A DNA stretch of 36,991 nt from Silvimonas sp. JCM 19000 (GCA_001313065.1 BBFD01000006.1:1-36991); one strand, 5' to 3'; counted from the stretch's first letter, positions 16,573 through 27,171 are shown. Notes: generated from the sequence alone by a model not told the origin. Numbers and translations: made by a program.

Positions 16573-17662
16573 AGCAGTCAAACAATGTTGCGATCACTTC
16601 GTCGTTATAGTCACCGGCGGGCAGGCTGCGCGCATCGGCCAGCTGGCGCAAAGTGGGCAGCGCCGAATCAGCGACTTCTAACGTTTCGCCATTGATATAT
16701 ATATGCGCGCCTTCGTACAGCATGATCGATTTAAGGTCGAGCACCACGCCGCGCGTCGCGACGGCGTCGGCAAATTCATCGTAATCAAGCGGGTCTTCCG
16801 GCGCTTCATAGAACACATGGGTTTTGGGTTCGCTGAAATAGCGGCCAATAAACTGGCGGATATCGCTTCATTCCAGCGCAACTGATCGATCAATGCGCTG
16901 ATCTTGTCGACAAACATCTGGTCGATTTCACCCGGATGCTCGGCCGGCAAACGCTCGGGGTCGCTGTACATGCCTTCCAGCTTGAGCTCGTCCTGCAAAT
17001 GCTCCAGAAACTTGCCGACGATTTCCTGGCTGGTGGGCGCGCGAAAACCGATCGAATAGGTCATGCCTTCATCCAGCGCCACACCGTAATGCGCGTATTT
17101 GGGCGGCAAATACAGCATGTCGCCGTGTTCGAGCACCCATTCTTGCTGGCTCTCAAAATCACGCAATACACGGATAGGCGCGTCTTCGACAAAGTTGCCG
17201 GCATCGTCGCTGGAAATCTGCCAGCGTTTGCGCCCCCCCACCTGCAACAAAAAAACACGTCGTATGAGTCGTAGTGAGGGCCGACCGTGCCGCCCGGCGG
17301 TGCGTACGAAATCATCAGGTCGTCCAGTCGCGTCCACGGCAGGAAATTGAACTGATATAACAAGTCGGCAATATGCGGCACATGCTGGTTAACGCTTTGC
17401 ACCAGCACAGTCCAGTCGGTTTCAGGCAGACGATCAAACCGGCTGGGGCGTATGGGGCCGCGCTCGACCAGCCATTTGCCCTGGCGATATTCGATCAGGC
17501 GTGATTCGACGTCTTCACGCGCGGCCAGTTCGATCAGGCGCGGCAGGTCGATCAGCTCCGGAAAATCAGTCCACGCCTGGCGGATCAGCAAAGGTTTTTT
17601 TTCTGCCAGTACTCAGTCAGAAACTGGTGTGCCGACAAGCCGCCGAGAAGTTGTTTGTGCAT
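16538..17662 (-). CDS. roxA: Ribosomal protein L16 arginine hydroxylase (cupin/JmjC), frameshifted
   Basis: ATG at 17662 opens MHKQLLGGLSAHQFLTEYW; an eight-A stretch (six expected) then breaks the frame before KKPLLIRQAWTDFPELIDLP. Iron ligands of the 2-oxoglutarate dioxygenase are GPHYDSYDVF (H-x-D) and the second histidine in KYAHYGVAL. After a second break (seven T for five near 17253) it continues QVGGRKRWQISSDD. A third break near 16868 (lost G) restores IRQFIGRYFSEPKTHVFYEA. The winged-helix C-terminal part ends CYDYGYLAPAQI at 16538. RoxA/YcfD hydroxylates an arginine of L16. It is divergent from the peroxiredoxin gene with a 63-bp gap. Confidence 0.88.
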
Positions 17663-17725
17663 AAGCCTGGCTATAACGTTAAAAAAAGCAGAGGCCGCAT
17701 TATCCCACCGCGACGAGGAATACAC

Positions 17726-18194
17726 ATGCTGAAAGAAGGGGAGCTGGCTCCGGAATTTTCACTACCGACGGCAGGAATGGAGACGGTCAGCCTGTCCGGT
17801 TACGCAGCGCAGAAAATGATCGTCGTGGTCTACTTCTTTAATGGCGATCACACCCCGGGTGGCGTGACCGAAGCCGTTGAATTCAGCGAACGCGTGGCGG
17901 CCTTCCGCCAGTATGGTGCAGTGGTGCTGGGCATCAGTCCGGACGATTGTCTGGCCCATGAGGCGTTTATCGACGAACACGGTCTGGAATTCGAGTTGCT
18001 ATCTGACGCGGACGAACAAGTCTGCAAGCTTTATCGCGTCGTACGCCAATGGGAGCGCAATGGCGTGATAAAATCCGGCATCGAACGATCGACGTTTGTA
18101 ATCGACCGCGACGGCGTAATACGCCATGCGTTCTATCACGTGTCCCCGAAAGCACGCCGAAGAAATTCTCACTCTTGTCAAACAGCTAGGATGA
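17726..18194 (+). CDS. Bcp/PrxQ-type peroxiredoxin lacking the peroxidatic Cys
   Basis: ATG at 17726 is preceded by GAGGAA. The product (MLKEGELAPEFSLPTAGMET) has the thioredoxin-fold blocks VVVYFFNGDHTPGGVTEAVE and VVLGISPDDCLAHEAFIDEH. In the family the active site reads TPGC; here it reads TPGG at about residue 45 (codon GGC at the place of TGC). The second cysteine (PDDC) is kept. One extra A near 18150 shifts the last residues; corrected, it ends EEILTLVKQLG with TGA at 18192-18194. Peroxiredoxins reduce organic hydroperoxides in the cytoplasm. Without the peroxidatic Cys the protein should be inactive, unless this is a base error. Its stop overlaps slyD (ATGA). Confidence 0.82.
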
Positions 18195-18679
18195 ACCTGA
18201 TGCAAATCGCTAAAGATACTGTCGTAACACTGCACTACGAAATGTTCGACATGGATGGCAAGCAGCTCGACAAAACCGAGCAGCCTATCGCTTACCTGCA
18301 CGGTGGCTACGACAACATCCTGCCGCTGGTTGAAGAAGCGCTGCAGGGCAAGGGCGTTGGCGATTCCATCGATGTGACGATGGAACCCGAAGATGCGTTC
18401 GGCGAATTTGAAGCCGAACTGGTCCGTACTGAAGCGCGTGATGTGTTCCCGATGGAAGTCGAGGAAGGCATGATGTTTGAAGCCGATGATCCTGAGACCG
18501 GCGACGTGCTGTTGTTCCGCGTGACCAAGATCGAAGGCGATCAGGTTACCGTGGATGCGAACCACCCGTTTGCGGGCGTGAAGATTCGTTTTGTGGGCAA
18601 GGTTGAGGATGTGCGTGAGGCTTCTTCTGAAGAAGTGACGCATGGGCATGTCCACGGCGAACACGGCCACCACCATTAA
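18191..18679 (+). CDS. slyD: FKBP-type peptidyl-prolyl isomerase SlyD-like
   Basis: ATG at 18191 overlaps the peroxiredoxin stop; a second ATG at 18200 (MQIAKDTVVTLHYEM) gives the usual family start. The 160-aa product has FKBP strands (DTVVTLHYEMFDMDGKQLD), the inserted chaperone flap domain (EDAFGEFEAELVRTEARDVF), ANHPFAGVKIRFVGKVEDVR and a metal-binding tail HGHVHGEHGHHH. SlyD is a folding helper that delivers nickel to hydrogenase and other sites. The histidine tail is shorter than in E. coli. No frameshift. Confidence 0.9.
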   Translation: MNLMQIAKDTVVTLHYEMFDMDGKQLDKTEQPIAYLHGGYDNILPLVEEALQGKGVGDSIDVTMEPEDAFGEFEAELVRTEARDVFPMEVEEGMMFEADDPETGDVLLFRVTKIEGDQVTVDANHPFAGVKIRFVGKVEDVREASSEEVTHGHVHGEHGHHH

Positions 18680-19218
18680 TTAGCTGTTGGTCTGCCGCAG
18701 CACGGTCATTTCGCGGCCCGGCGGTACTCGCAATGCTCATGGGCATTGAGCCACTGCGCTTGCTCCGTTCCGGCGGTCCGCAAACTGACCGCACTGCACC
18801 AGCCCCGACGCGGCTTTGGGTAAAACCACTGTCTGCTCGGGGCTTTGTTCTTTTTGGGCTGCTGCTGCGGCAAGGCGCTTCGCTGTTGCCGGGGTGGTGG
18901 TGCGGGTTTTGGCAAGGCGCTTCGCTGTTGCCCGGGGCAGTAGGTGGTTGCTGCAATGCGCTTCGCTGTTGCGGGTTTTTTTTGGCGGGGCTTGCATAAA
19001 GCGTGCCGGGGGCGATGGGTGGGGGTGTCTTGATTGGGGTGGGTTTGCACTTTCGCGACACGTTTTTTTTGCCTTTCGGCGGGCTGTCGTAAAGGGGTCA
19101 TCTGGCGCTATCCCGCGCAAAACAAGAACTTAGCGGATGCCCTGGTCTGGCGCATCCGTTTATCGTCTCGGTGCATGGCATATCACAGCGATTCACAGTT
19201 GCGCTAGCGGGGCGCTTT
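18680..19218. repeat. Intergenic region with three copies of a 16-bp repeat, 41-42 bp apart
   Basis: GGCGCTTCGCTGTTGC occurs at 18874-18889 and 18916-18931, and as TGCGCTTCGCTGTTGC at 18957-18972. The copies are spaced 42 and 41 bp, with G-rich spacers. The frames here are low-complexity (on the minus strand the repeat reads ATAKRLA) and I do not consider them coding. No RNA family or promoter was recognised. An eight-T run lies at 18975-18982. Confidence 0.7.
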
Positions 19219-19266
19219 ACCCTAGTATTTGTGTCCATCAGGCGGGCTGACCACAAGATGTAGTGG
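19219..19266 (+). promoter_or_regulatory. Pair of probable NrdR boxes
   Basis: Box 1 is ACCCTAGTATTTGTGT (19219-19234), box 2 is CCACAAGATGTAGTGG (19251-19266). The second is nearly palindromic and matches the NrdR consensus (C-w-A-t-A-T-a-T-w-G core) at 12 of 16 positions. Their centres are 32 bp apart, about three helical turns, the spacing seen for real NrdR pairs. They lie 110-160 bp upstream of nrdA. Confidence 0.65.
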
Positions 19267-19297
19267 TTATGCACAAACCGCCCCCAAGTTATTCACA
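19267..19297 (+). promoter_or_regulatory. Two DnaA boxes upstream of nrdA
   Basis: TTATGCACA (19267-19275) and TTATTCACA (19289-19297) both match TTATNCACA exactly, in the same orientation and 22 bp apart (two turns). They follow the second NrdR box by one base. In E. coli nrdAB is also controlled by DnaA, so the arrangement would tie dNTP supply to replication here too. Confidence 0.68.
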
Positions 19298-19377
19298 ACC
19301 GCTCTGACACCAGTTCAAACCCTTGATTTGCGGGGAAAAGAGCGGCAAATATCCCTGACCAGAAGGAATTTCGCGCA

Positions 19378-22298
19378 ATGTATGCCACGCTGGAAAGCAC
19401 TGCAGGAAGCCGTATGAACGATACCCTCGACCCCACTGTGACCACCGACTACAGCCGCTTCGCGCAATACAAAACCATCCGCCGCAATGGCGCGGTGGTG
19501 CCGTTTGAGCCGTCGAAAATCTCGGTGGCGGTAACGAAGGCGTATATCGCCGTTCATGGCAACCAGGCAGCGGCCAGCGCGGCCGTGCGTGAGCGCGTTG
19601 AAGCGCTGACCGAGCAGGTTGTGAGCGCGCTGATGCGGCGCAAGCCGGAAGGCGGCGCCATCCATATCGAAGACATTCAGGACCAGGTTGAACTGGCCCT
19701 GATGCGTTCGGGCGAGCACGACATTGCACGCGCCTATGTGCTGTATCGCGAATCGCGTAAAGAAGAGCGCGCTTCGACCAAGCCGGCCGATGCCGCCGAA
19801 GCCCCGGGCGCGGCCATCAATGTGGTGTACGAAGACGGCACGCGTCGTCCGCTGGATGTGGCGCGGTTGAAGGCGCTGATTGCGTCTTCTTGCCAGGGTC
19901 TGGAAAAAAAAGAAACCAACGCCGCCGCCATTCTGGCCGAAACGCTGAAGAACCTGTACGACGGCGTACCGGCAGAAGAAGTGCGCAAGTCCGCCATTCT
20001 GGCAGCGCGTGGTCGCATCGAAAACGATCCGGCCTACAGCTTTGTAACTGCGCGTCTGTTGCTTGATACCGCACGCCGCGAAGTACTGGGTGAAGAAACC
20101 AGCCATGAAGACATGGCCACTCGTTATGCCGAAGCCTTCCCCAAGCTGATCAAGAAGGGGATCGAGAACGAACTGCTGGACGAAAAGCTGGCCCAGTTTG
20201 ATCTGGCCCGTCTGGGCGCAGCGCTGGACCACAGCCGTGACTTCAAGTTTGGCTATCTGGGTCTGCAAACCCTGTACGACCGTTATTTCCTGCATGTGCA
20301 CGCACCCGCATCGAACTGCCGCAGGTGTTCTTTATGCGCGTGGCGATGGGTCTGTCGCTGAACGAAGTAGATCGCGAAGCGCGCGCCATCGAGTTCTATA
20401 ACGTGCTGTCGACCTTCGACTTTATGTCGAGCACGCCGACCCTGTTCAACTCCGGCACGCGTCGTAGCCAGCTGTCCAGCTGCTATCTGACCACCGTGGC
20501 CGATGACCTGGAAGGCATTTACGAGGCGCTGAAAGAAAACGCCTTGTTGTCGAAATTTGCCGGTGGTCTGGGCAATGACTGGACGCCGGTGCGCTCGCTG
20601 GGTAGCCATATCAAGGGCACCAATGGCAAGTCGCAAGGTGTGGTGCCGTTCCTGAAGGTAGTGAACGATACCGCCGTTGCAGTAAACCAGGGCGGCAAGC
20701 GCAAGGGCGCGGTCTGCGCTTACCTGGAAACCTGGCACGCGGACATCGAAGAATTCCTCGAACTGCGCAAGAACACTGGTGATGATCGTCGTCGTACCCA
20801 CGACATGAACACCGCCAACTGGATTCCCGATCTGTTTATGCAGCGTGTGATGGAAGCTGGCGAATGGACTTTGTTCTCGCCCGCTGAAGCCCCGGATCTG
20901 CACGACAAATACGGTAAAGAATTTGCTGAGCTTACACCGCATACGAAGCCAAGGCTGCTCGTGGCGAAATGCGCGTAGCCAAAAAAGCTGCCGGCGCTGA
21001 CGCTGTGGCGCAAGATGCTGACCATGCTGTTTGAAACCGGCCACCCGTGGATCACGTTTAAAGACCCGTGCAACATCCGCAGCCCGCAACAGCATATCGG
21101 CGTGGTCCACAGCTCCAACCTGTGCACCGAAATCACGCTCAACACCAACGATAGCGAAATCGCGGTATGTAACCTCGGTTCGGTGAACCTGGCTAACCAT
21201 CTTAAGGATGGCAAGCTGGACGCTGAAAAGATCGGCCGCACCGTCAAGACCGCGATGCGCATGCTCGATAACGTGATCGACATCAATTACTACGCCGTAC
21301 GCAAGGCGCGTAATTCCAACCTCAAGCATCGTCCGGTGGGTATGGGTCTGATGGCGTTCCAGGATTGCCTGCACACGCTGCGCATTCCGTACGCATCCGA
21401 CGCTGCCGTGCAGTTTGCTGATGAATCGATGGAGTTGATCGCTTACCACGCTTACTGGGCTTCGACCGAGCTGGCGGAAGAGCGCGGCACCTACCCGAGC
21501 TACAAGGGCAGCCTGTGGGATCGTGGCATCCTGCCGCAAGATTCCAACCAGTTGCTGGCGGAAGAGCGCGGTGGTTATCTGGAAGTGGATACCAGCGAAA
21601 AAACTGGACTGGGCGCCGCTGCGCGAACGCATCGCCAAGTACGGCATGCGCAACAGCAACTGCCTGGCGATTGCGCCGACCGCGACCATTTCCAACATCG
21701 TGGGCGTGGATGCTTCGATCGAACCGACTATCAGAACCTGTTTGTTAAATCGAACCTGTCGGGCGAGTTCACGGTTATCAACGAACATCTGGTGCACGAC
21801 CTGAAAGAACGCGGCCTGTGGGATGAAGTGATGATCTCCGACCTCAAGTACTTTGATGGCTCGGTGGCCCGCATCGATCGCATCCCGCAAGATCTGCGCG
21901 AACAGTACGCCACTGCGTTCGAAATGGAACCGAAGTGGCTGGTTGAAGCCGCGTCGCGTCGTCAGAAGTGGCTGGACCAGGCGCAAAGCCTGAACATCTA
22001 CATGGCTGGCGCCTCGGGCAAAAAGCTGGACGATCTGTACAAGCTGGCATGGTTGCGTGGCCTGAAGACCACCTACTATCTCCGCACCTTGTCGGCTTCC
22101 AGCGCTGAGAAATCGACCGGCCGCGGTGGCGAACTGAACTCGGTGCCGGTTGATGGTGGCATCGCCGCCGCCAGCGCCGCTGCTCCGGCCGTGGTGGCCA
22201 GCGCCCAGACTCAAGCCTACGAGCCGGTGATGGCTGAACCCGCCACCGACGCCAAATTTTGCTCGATTGACAATCCGGATTGCGAGGCCTGCCAGTAA
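19378..22298 (+). CDS. nrdA: Class Ia ribonucleotide reductase large subunit, frameshifted
   Basis: ATG at 19378 has AGAAGGA upstream; ATG 19414 (AGGAA before it) is an alternative. Two ATP-cones are seen: [20 protein letters not shown] (about residues 31-50) and [20 protein letters not shown], as in the Pseudomonas enzyme. Catalytic segments: SQLSSCYL (first active-site Cys), SNLCTEITL and VCNLGSVNL, and the C-terminal redox pair [11 protein letters not shown]. Five indels split it (lost G at 20302, lost T near 20934, extra A at 20982-20987, extra A at 21598, lost C near 21729); bridging gives about 970 aa. It converts NDPs to dNDPs with the NrdB radical subunit, which is not encoded directly downstream; a terminator follows. 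Confidence 0.95.
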
Positions 22299-22321
22299 GC
22301 GGCAGCGTTAAGTCATCCAGC

Positions 22322-22361
22322 AAAAAAGCCCGACCGGGTTAAACCGGTCGGGCTTTTTTTT
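22322..22361. terminator. Bidirectional terminator after nrdA
   Basis: AAAAAAGCCCGACCGG, loop GTTAAA, CCGGTCGGGCTTTTTTTT: a ten-base GC stem with runs on both sides. It ends nrdA and the converging PEP-CTERM gene. Confidence 0.92.
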
Positions 22362-22392
22362 ATGTGTGGAAATCGGTGTCAAACCTGAACCG

Positions 22393-23148
22393 TCACTGGC
22401 TGCGTTTACGCCCACGCACGACCAGCGCTACCGCACCGATACCCATCAGCGCCCAGGTTTCGGGTTCTGGCACCGGCAGAGGATCGGTCGGGCCAGTGGG
22501 CGGGTTGGTGTCGTAGGTGTATTCGCTGGCATTCAGGATGGCATTGATATAAACGTAATAGGTGGTGGGCGCATCATTGCCGGCAATAAAGTAGCGAAAC
22601 GAATTGCTGTCGGACAAAGTTTGCCCGGCAGGCGGGTCCGATAGCAGCGGAATGCTGGGCTCGAACAGATAGCCCGTTGATTCGCTGCTGCCGGCTGCCT
22701 GAATGTCAAAGTGCAGGTCTGTATCAACAAATTGATTGCCCGTGGGCCAGGTTTTGGCATCCGAGTAAATAGATTGTTGATAACTGAAGTCCACCCAGCC
22801 GCCTGCTGTGCCCACGGTAAATGCCTGGATAAACAGCGAGCCACCGGCCGCAGAGCTTGCATTTCCATATGAGATTGCATCGATATCGGTGTGCACGCCG
22901 CTGCTGCTTAACGTTTCTACGCGTGTGCTGGACGAGCCGTCGCCGCCGTAGGCCGCATATTGGCCATTAACGACGTCGCTGGAAGCATCTTGGGCGTTGC
23001 CGCCGCCGTAATATGTGGTTGCGCCAGCGGTGACGCCGTTCTCGTAAGTGATATCAAAGCCGATATGGGCCGAGTGCACACTGGCACTCGCCAACGCCGA
23101 AGCGCTTAACAAGGCCGCAGAAAACAGGGTGCGAACAAAGTAAGACAT
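22393..23148 (-). CDS. PEP-CTERM sorted exported protein
   Basis: Intact 251 aa. N-terminal signal peptide MSYFVRTLFSAALLSASALA; mature part rich in S, G, T and aromatic residues (NGVTAGATTYYGGG, FIQAFTVGTAGGWVDFSYQQ) without a known catalytic motif. The C terminus is a standard sorting signal: VPEPETWALMGIGAVALVV and RGRKR. Proteins of this kind are processed by exosortase (XrtA/EpsH type) and often act in the exopolysaccharide matrix; no exosortase is in the window. Single gene; the start lies 115 bp from the end of the transporter gene. Confidence 0.88.
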   Translation of the reverse strand: MSYFVRTLFSAALLSASALASASVHSAHIGFDITYENGVTAGATTYYGGGNAQDASSDVVNGQYAAYGGDGSSSTRVETLSSSGVHTDIDAISYGNASSAAGGSLFIQAFTVGTAGGWVDFSYQQSIYSDAKTWPTGNQFVDTDLHFDIQAAGSSESTGYLFEPSIPLLSDPPAGQTLSDSNSFRYFIAGNDAPTTYYVYINAILNASEYTYDTNPPTGPTDPLPVPEPETWALMGIGAVALVVRGRKRSQ

Positions 23149-23263
23149 AGTACCGTCCTTAAGTTTTATTTAAGTGTACGGTCAATTTAGAACAGATATT
23201 GTCTTATGCTCGCGTCAGTAAACGGCTTCCGACGGATGGTTGGGCGGGGGATTCTGCCGGGAT

Positions 23264-25383
23264 TTAAATCTGCTGTTGCACAATCTGCCCATGCGCAAGC
23301 TGCAGCACCCGATCGGCAGAAGCGATGGTCTGCGGCCGGTGTGCGATCAACAAAACTGGAACGCCCAACTCGCGCAGCATCTGATTGATCTGCCGCTCCT
23401 TATCGGTATCGAGATGGCTGGTGGCCTCGTCCAGCAATAACAAGCGCGGCCGCTTGTACAAGGCACGCGCCAAGAGCAGGCGCTGTTTCTGTCCGCCGGA
23501 CAAACTGGCGCCGTACTCGGCGACCATGGTTTGGTAACCCATCGGCAAGGCGCTGACTTCGGCATGCAAGCGGGCGCGGGCTGCGCATTGCTGAACCCAG
23601 GCCACATCACTGTCGGCGGCAAACAAGGTGATGTTGTCGAGAATGGAGCCGCTGAACAACGCGTCGTCTTGTAATACTGTGCCGATTTGCGCGCGAATGC
23701 TGGCATAGCCGTGGCGGCTGTCATGGCCGAGTACGCGGATGCTGCTTGATCGGCTGATACAGGCCCAGGATGAGCTTGAGCAGGGTGGTTTTGCCGCCGC
23801 CCGAGCTGCCGACCAGGGCGACGATTTCGTTGGCGCGTAATTGCAGGTTAACGTTTTGCAGAATGTCGGGCTCGCCGGGACCGTAGCGAAAGCTGACCGC
23901 GCTCACATCGACCAACACGGCATCCGTCGCCAGATGGGCGGAGTCGGGCAGGGCGTCGCCATATTCCAGGGCTGAGACCGGCGTCAGCACAATATCCGCC
24001 AGTCGCTCGTTGTAGACGGCCAGCATCTTGAATTCGGCGACTTTGTCGATCAGCGAGTTGATGCTGGCGGTAAACCGTCCTTGAAAAGACATATACGCCA
24101 CCAGCATGCCCACCGAAAACGCATTGCTCAGCACCGCTTGCGCGCCCCACCAGGTGGTGCGGCCGCGACCACGCTGGCCAGCAGCGTATCGATGACGTGA
24201 TAGGCCATCTCTAGCTTGTTCTGATGCAGTTGGGCATTGCGCCGCGCCACATTCAGATTGCGCCACGCCATTTCGCGGCGGGCAATCGCGGCGTTGACAC
24301 GCAGGCTTAGCATGCCGCGCAAGCTTTCCAGAAAATGGCTGGATTCCTGCGTGCTGGCCTGCCAGGTTGCATCCGCAGCCCGGCGCAAAGGGCCAAAGCA
24401 GAGCGCCCGCAACAGCGCATACAGCGCGGCCGCCAGCAGCGCGATGGCCGCCAGTTTCGGGCTGTATAGCAACATCATGGCAAGCGTGCCGAGCGCGAGC
24501 AGCACGTCGAGCAGCGCCTGCATGCTGCTGTGGGTGAGGGTGTGCTGTATGGTGTCGACCGCATCGAAGCGGGCACTGATATCGCCGACATGGCGTTTCT
24601 CAAACCACGCCAGTGGCAGCCGCAGCAGATGATGCAGGACGTTGGCGGTCCACTGCATATTGAAATTGACGGCCATCGAGAGCGTGGCCCATTCCCGCAC
24701 CAGCCCGATCAGGTTTGTGTTGCGGTCAACAAGGCCATGCCGATCAGAATCAATACCAGCAGATTTTGATCATGCGCGACCAACACTTCATCAATCACGA
24801 TCTGATTGAGAAATGGCGCCAGCAGTGCCAGCGCTTCCAGTACCAGGGCAAACACAAAGATGCGCGCCAGCGCGGCTTTAAGGCCCGCAGTGCGGCCGAT
24901 CAATTCGCGCAGGCGAATACGCCGTCGCTGGTCCTGCGCCACAAAGGTTTGCGTGGGCGTCAGTTCGAGCGCAATGCCGGTGAAGTGCTTGCTGACCTCG
25001 GCCAGCGACAGCTTGACGCAGCCGCGCGCGGGGTCGTGGATCTCCACGCGTTGGCCGCGCACCTGCTTCAGCACCACAAAATGGTTGAGATCCCAATACA
25101 GCACGCATGGCGTGGCGAGTTGCGGCAGATCGTCGATCTCCAGCCGTAGTGGTCGGGCCGCCAGATTCAATTGCGCCGCGCAATCGACCAGACGGGCGAA
25201 GGTCATGCCGCGTTGGGTGACGCCAAAGCGCGTGCGCAAGCTGGACAAGTCAACCCGGTAGCCGTGCCAGCTCGCGACCATGGCAAGGCAGGCCACGCCG
25301 CATTCGGCTGCCTCGGTCTGGCGGATCACAGGCAGTTGCCGCCGCCAGCTCCAGTTCAGTGCCACGCTTTCCGCTTCGCTCAT
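23264..25383 (-). CDS. Peptidase-C39 ABC transporter (CvaB/RaxB-type), frameshifted
   Basis: ATG at 25383 gives MSEAESVALNWSWRRQLPV. The C39 peptidase part (about residues 10-140) has the catalytic Cys in QTEAAECGVACLAMVASWHG, His in YWDLNHFVVLK and Asp in EIHDPARG, all conserved. The transmembrane part follows (FVFALVLEALALLAPFLNQI and more) and then the nucleotide-binding domain: Walker A GSSGGGKTT, signature LSGGQKQR, Walker B LLLLDEATS, H-loop IAHRP. Breaks near 24710, 24160 and 23730 split it; reconstructed length about 705 aa, normal. It cleaves double-glycine leaders and exports the peptide. Its start overlaps the HlyD stop (ATGA). Confidence 0.92.
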
Positions 25384-26652
25384 AATTTGCCGCGCAAGCT
25401 CCACAGCGGCTCCAGCGCCCATTCATACAGGCGGCGCGTATCGAGCGCGACATCACCAGCCACCGCCATGCCGGCAGTCAATGGTTCCTCGCGGCCATAG
25501 GCGGTGACGCCAGGTTTTTTTTCCAGCGCGATCACCACACGGTAGTGCGCCTCCTGCTTTGCCAGGAAAACGGGGCGCGTAAAACGACGTCGGCAGGGGT
25601 GAGCGCTACCCGCGATATCGACCGCACTTTGCCGTATTGCACGCCAAATTTTTTTTCATGCGGATACGCCGCAAAGCGCAGCCCGACGCGGGCGCGATCT
25701 TGATAAAGCCGACGGATTTGCTTGGTGCATACAGTTCCACCTGCATCTGCGCGCCAGCCGGGACCACGATGGCCAATGCCTCGCCTGCCGCAGCCATCTG
25801 CCCCGGCCGCGCCATGACGGCAGCCAGTGTGCCGGCAATCGGCGCGGTAACCGTGCTATGGGCGCGACTGGCGAGTTCGGTTTGCTGCTGGCCGATACTT
25901 TGCAACTGGCGCGCCAGTTCGGTTTGCTGCACCAGGCCATCTTGCTGCAGACGGGTTTGCTCAGTGCGTACGCTGCTGATTTCCTGTTCCAGCCGTTGCC
26001 GCAATTGCGCGGTTTCTTCCACCCGCGCATCGGCGCCGGCCAGGTCGATCTGCTTTTGCCGCCAATCCTGTGCCGAGATAAATCCTTTTTTCAGCTAATT
26101 CGGCATAGGGCGCTTGCGACGCGCGCAATAATTCGGCCTGCCGTCCGGCTAGTCCATGCGCAGTAACGGCGCTATCGAATTGAGTCTTGAGACTGACCAG
26201 GCGCAGCGCGCACCCGTTAATTGCGCATTTACCGATGCCGCTTGCTGCTGTTGCTGAGCGCGCAACATCTCTTGCTGTCGCGCCAACGATAAACGCAATT
26301 CCGCCAACGCCCCCACGCGATTGCCGTCGTATTTCTCCCCGCTTAATTGATAGAGCGGGGCGCCTTTAGCGAGCGTCTGGCCCTCAGCCGCAAATAGCTG
26401 CTCGATGCGGCCTTCGGTTTGCGCCGTGATTTTGATGACGCCAGCCGAGGGCATGACCAATCCATCCAGTCTGGCTTTGCGGGTATAAGTGCCCAGGGTG
26501 ATAAAAGCGATCAAGGCGGCGAGCAGCGTGATGCTGGCCCACGCCAGGGCAATGATGGGCAGACTGGCGGGGATCAAAATGACGCCGTCCAATCGGGCGC
26601 GCTGAGCGTCGAGATAACCTTGGCGATAGAGAGGTGTTTCGGGCGCGGACAT
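25380..26652 (-). CDS. HlyD-type membrane-fusion adaptor (CvaA/RaxA-like), frameshifted
   Basis: ATG at 26652 gives MSAPETPLYRQGYLDAQRAR, one transmembrane segment (IIALAWASITLLAALIAFIT), then the lipoyl half (AEGRIEQLFAAEGQTLAKG, with Q for A at TEGR), a coiled coil (EISSVRTEQTRLQQDGLVQQ) and the second lipoyl half (TVTAPIAGTLAAVMARPGQM). Indels at 26155, 26090, 25650 and 25517 split the gene. It ends PLWSLRGKL with TGA inside the ATG of the C39 transporter. With that transporter and an outer-membrane channel such as TolC (absent here) it would form a type I exporter. CPBP1 lies 46 bp upstream, in the same operon. Confidence 0.9.
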
Positions 26653-26698
26653 AGCGTTCCCATCTGGATTACGCGGGACTTGAAAATGGCTGCGTGCA

Positions 26699-27171
26699 CT
26701 AATCGTTAAAGCAAAGGCCCACGGTAACGGCGATCCCGTTTAATAAGGCGTGCAGCGCTACCGTCATCCAGAACGCCTGGCTTTTAGATTCGGGGCGCCA
26801 TGCGATATAGGTGTAACTCAACACCGCGCCGGTGCCGGACGCTTCAATCATGAAATAGAGTCCATACTGAAAATGGATGGCTCCGAAAATGGCCGCAGAG
26901 ATTAGAAGGATGAAAGAGATATTTAAATATCTTTTTTAACGCCTCATAGATTAATTGCTGAGTGAGTAGGGTCTCGATGACCGGCGCAAAAAATAACAAT
27001 ATCGAAGAGCTCGGACTTGAGTTCTTCATCTGATAGCGTGGTCATATTACCCCGCCCTATCTCCGCTGGAATGCCTATAAGATCGGCAAAAAAATTGCGA
27101 ATATAAATCTGAGAATCAGGGCGGCTATGATGCATTTGATCAAGAAAATAGATTTTGATCGTCCGCGCCAT
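26699..27171 (-). CDS. CPBP-like membrane protein 1, frameshifted
   Basis: ATG at 27171 opens MARTIKIYFLDQMHHSRPDS. After a T-run indel near 26993 the sequence reads APVIETLLTQQLIYEALKK and, after an indel near 26935, ISLSFILLISAAIFGAIHFQ and VALHALLNGIAVTVGLCFND, TAG at 26699. The E-x4-Q block, the F-G-x-x-H block and the H-A-x-x-N-G block are in the order of the CPBP (CAAX protease and bacteriocin-processing) family. Motif 1 has ET in place of the usual EE, so activity is uncertain. CPBP members near bacteriocin genes confer self-immunity in some systems. The product is about 156 aa, short for the family. Confidence 0.68.

Noticed and set aside
17999..18676. Long minus-strand frame opposite slyD
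   Set aside because: Antisense of a clearly conserved FKBP gene; arises from GC-rich codon use.
18733..19133. Overlapping frames on both strands in the slyD-nrdA gap
   Set aside because: Low-complexity translation of the 16-bp DNA repeat and G-rich spacers; no start signals.
20283..22214. 643-codon minus-strand frame opposite nrdA
   Set aside because: nrdA motifs on the plus strand are unmistakable. The antisense frame is long only because high third-position GC keeps stops rare.
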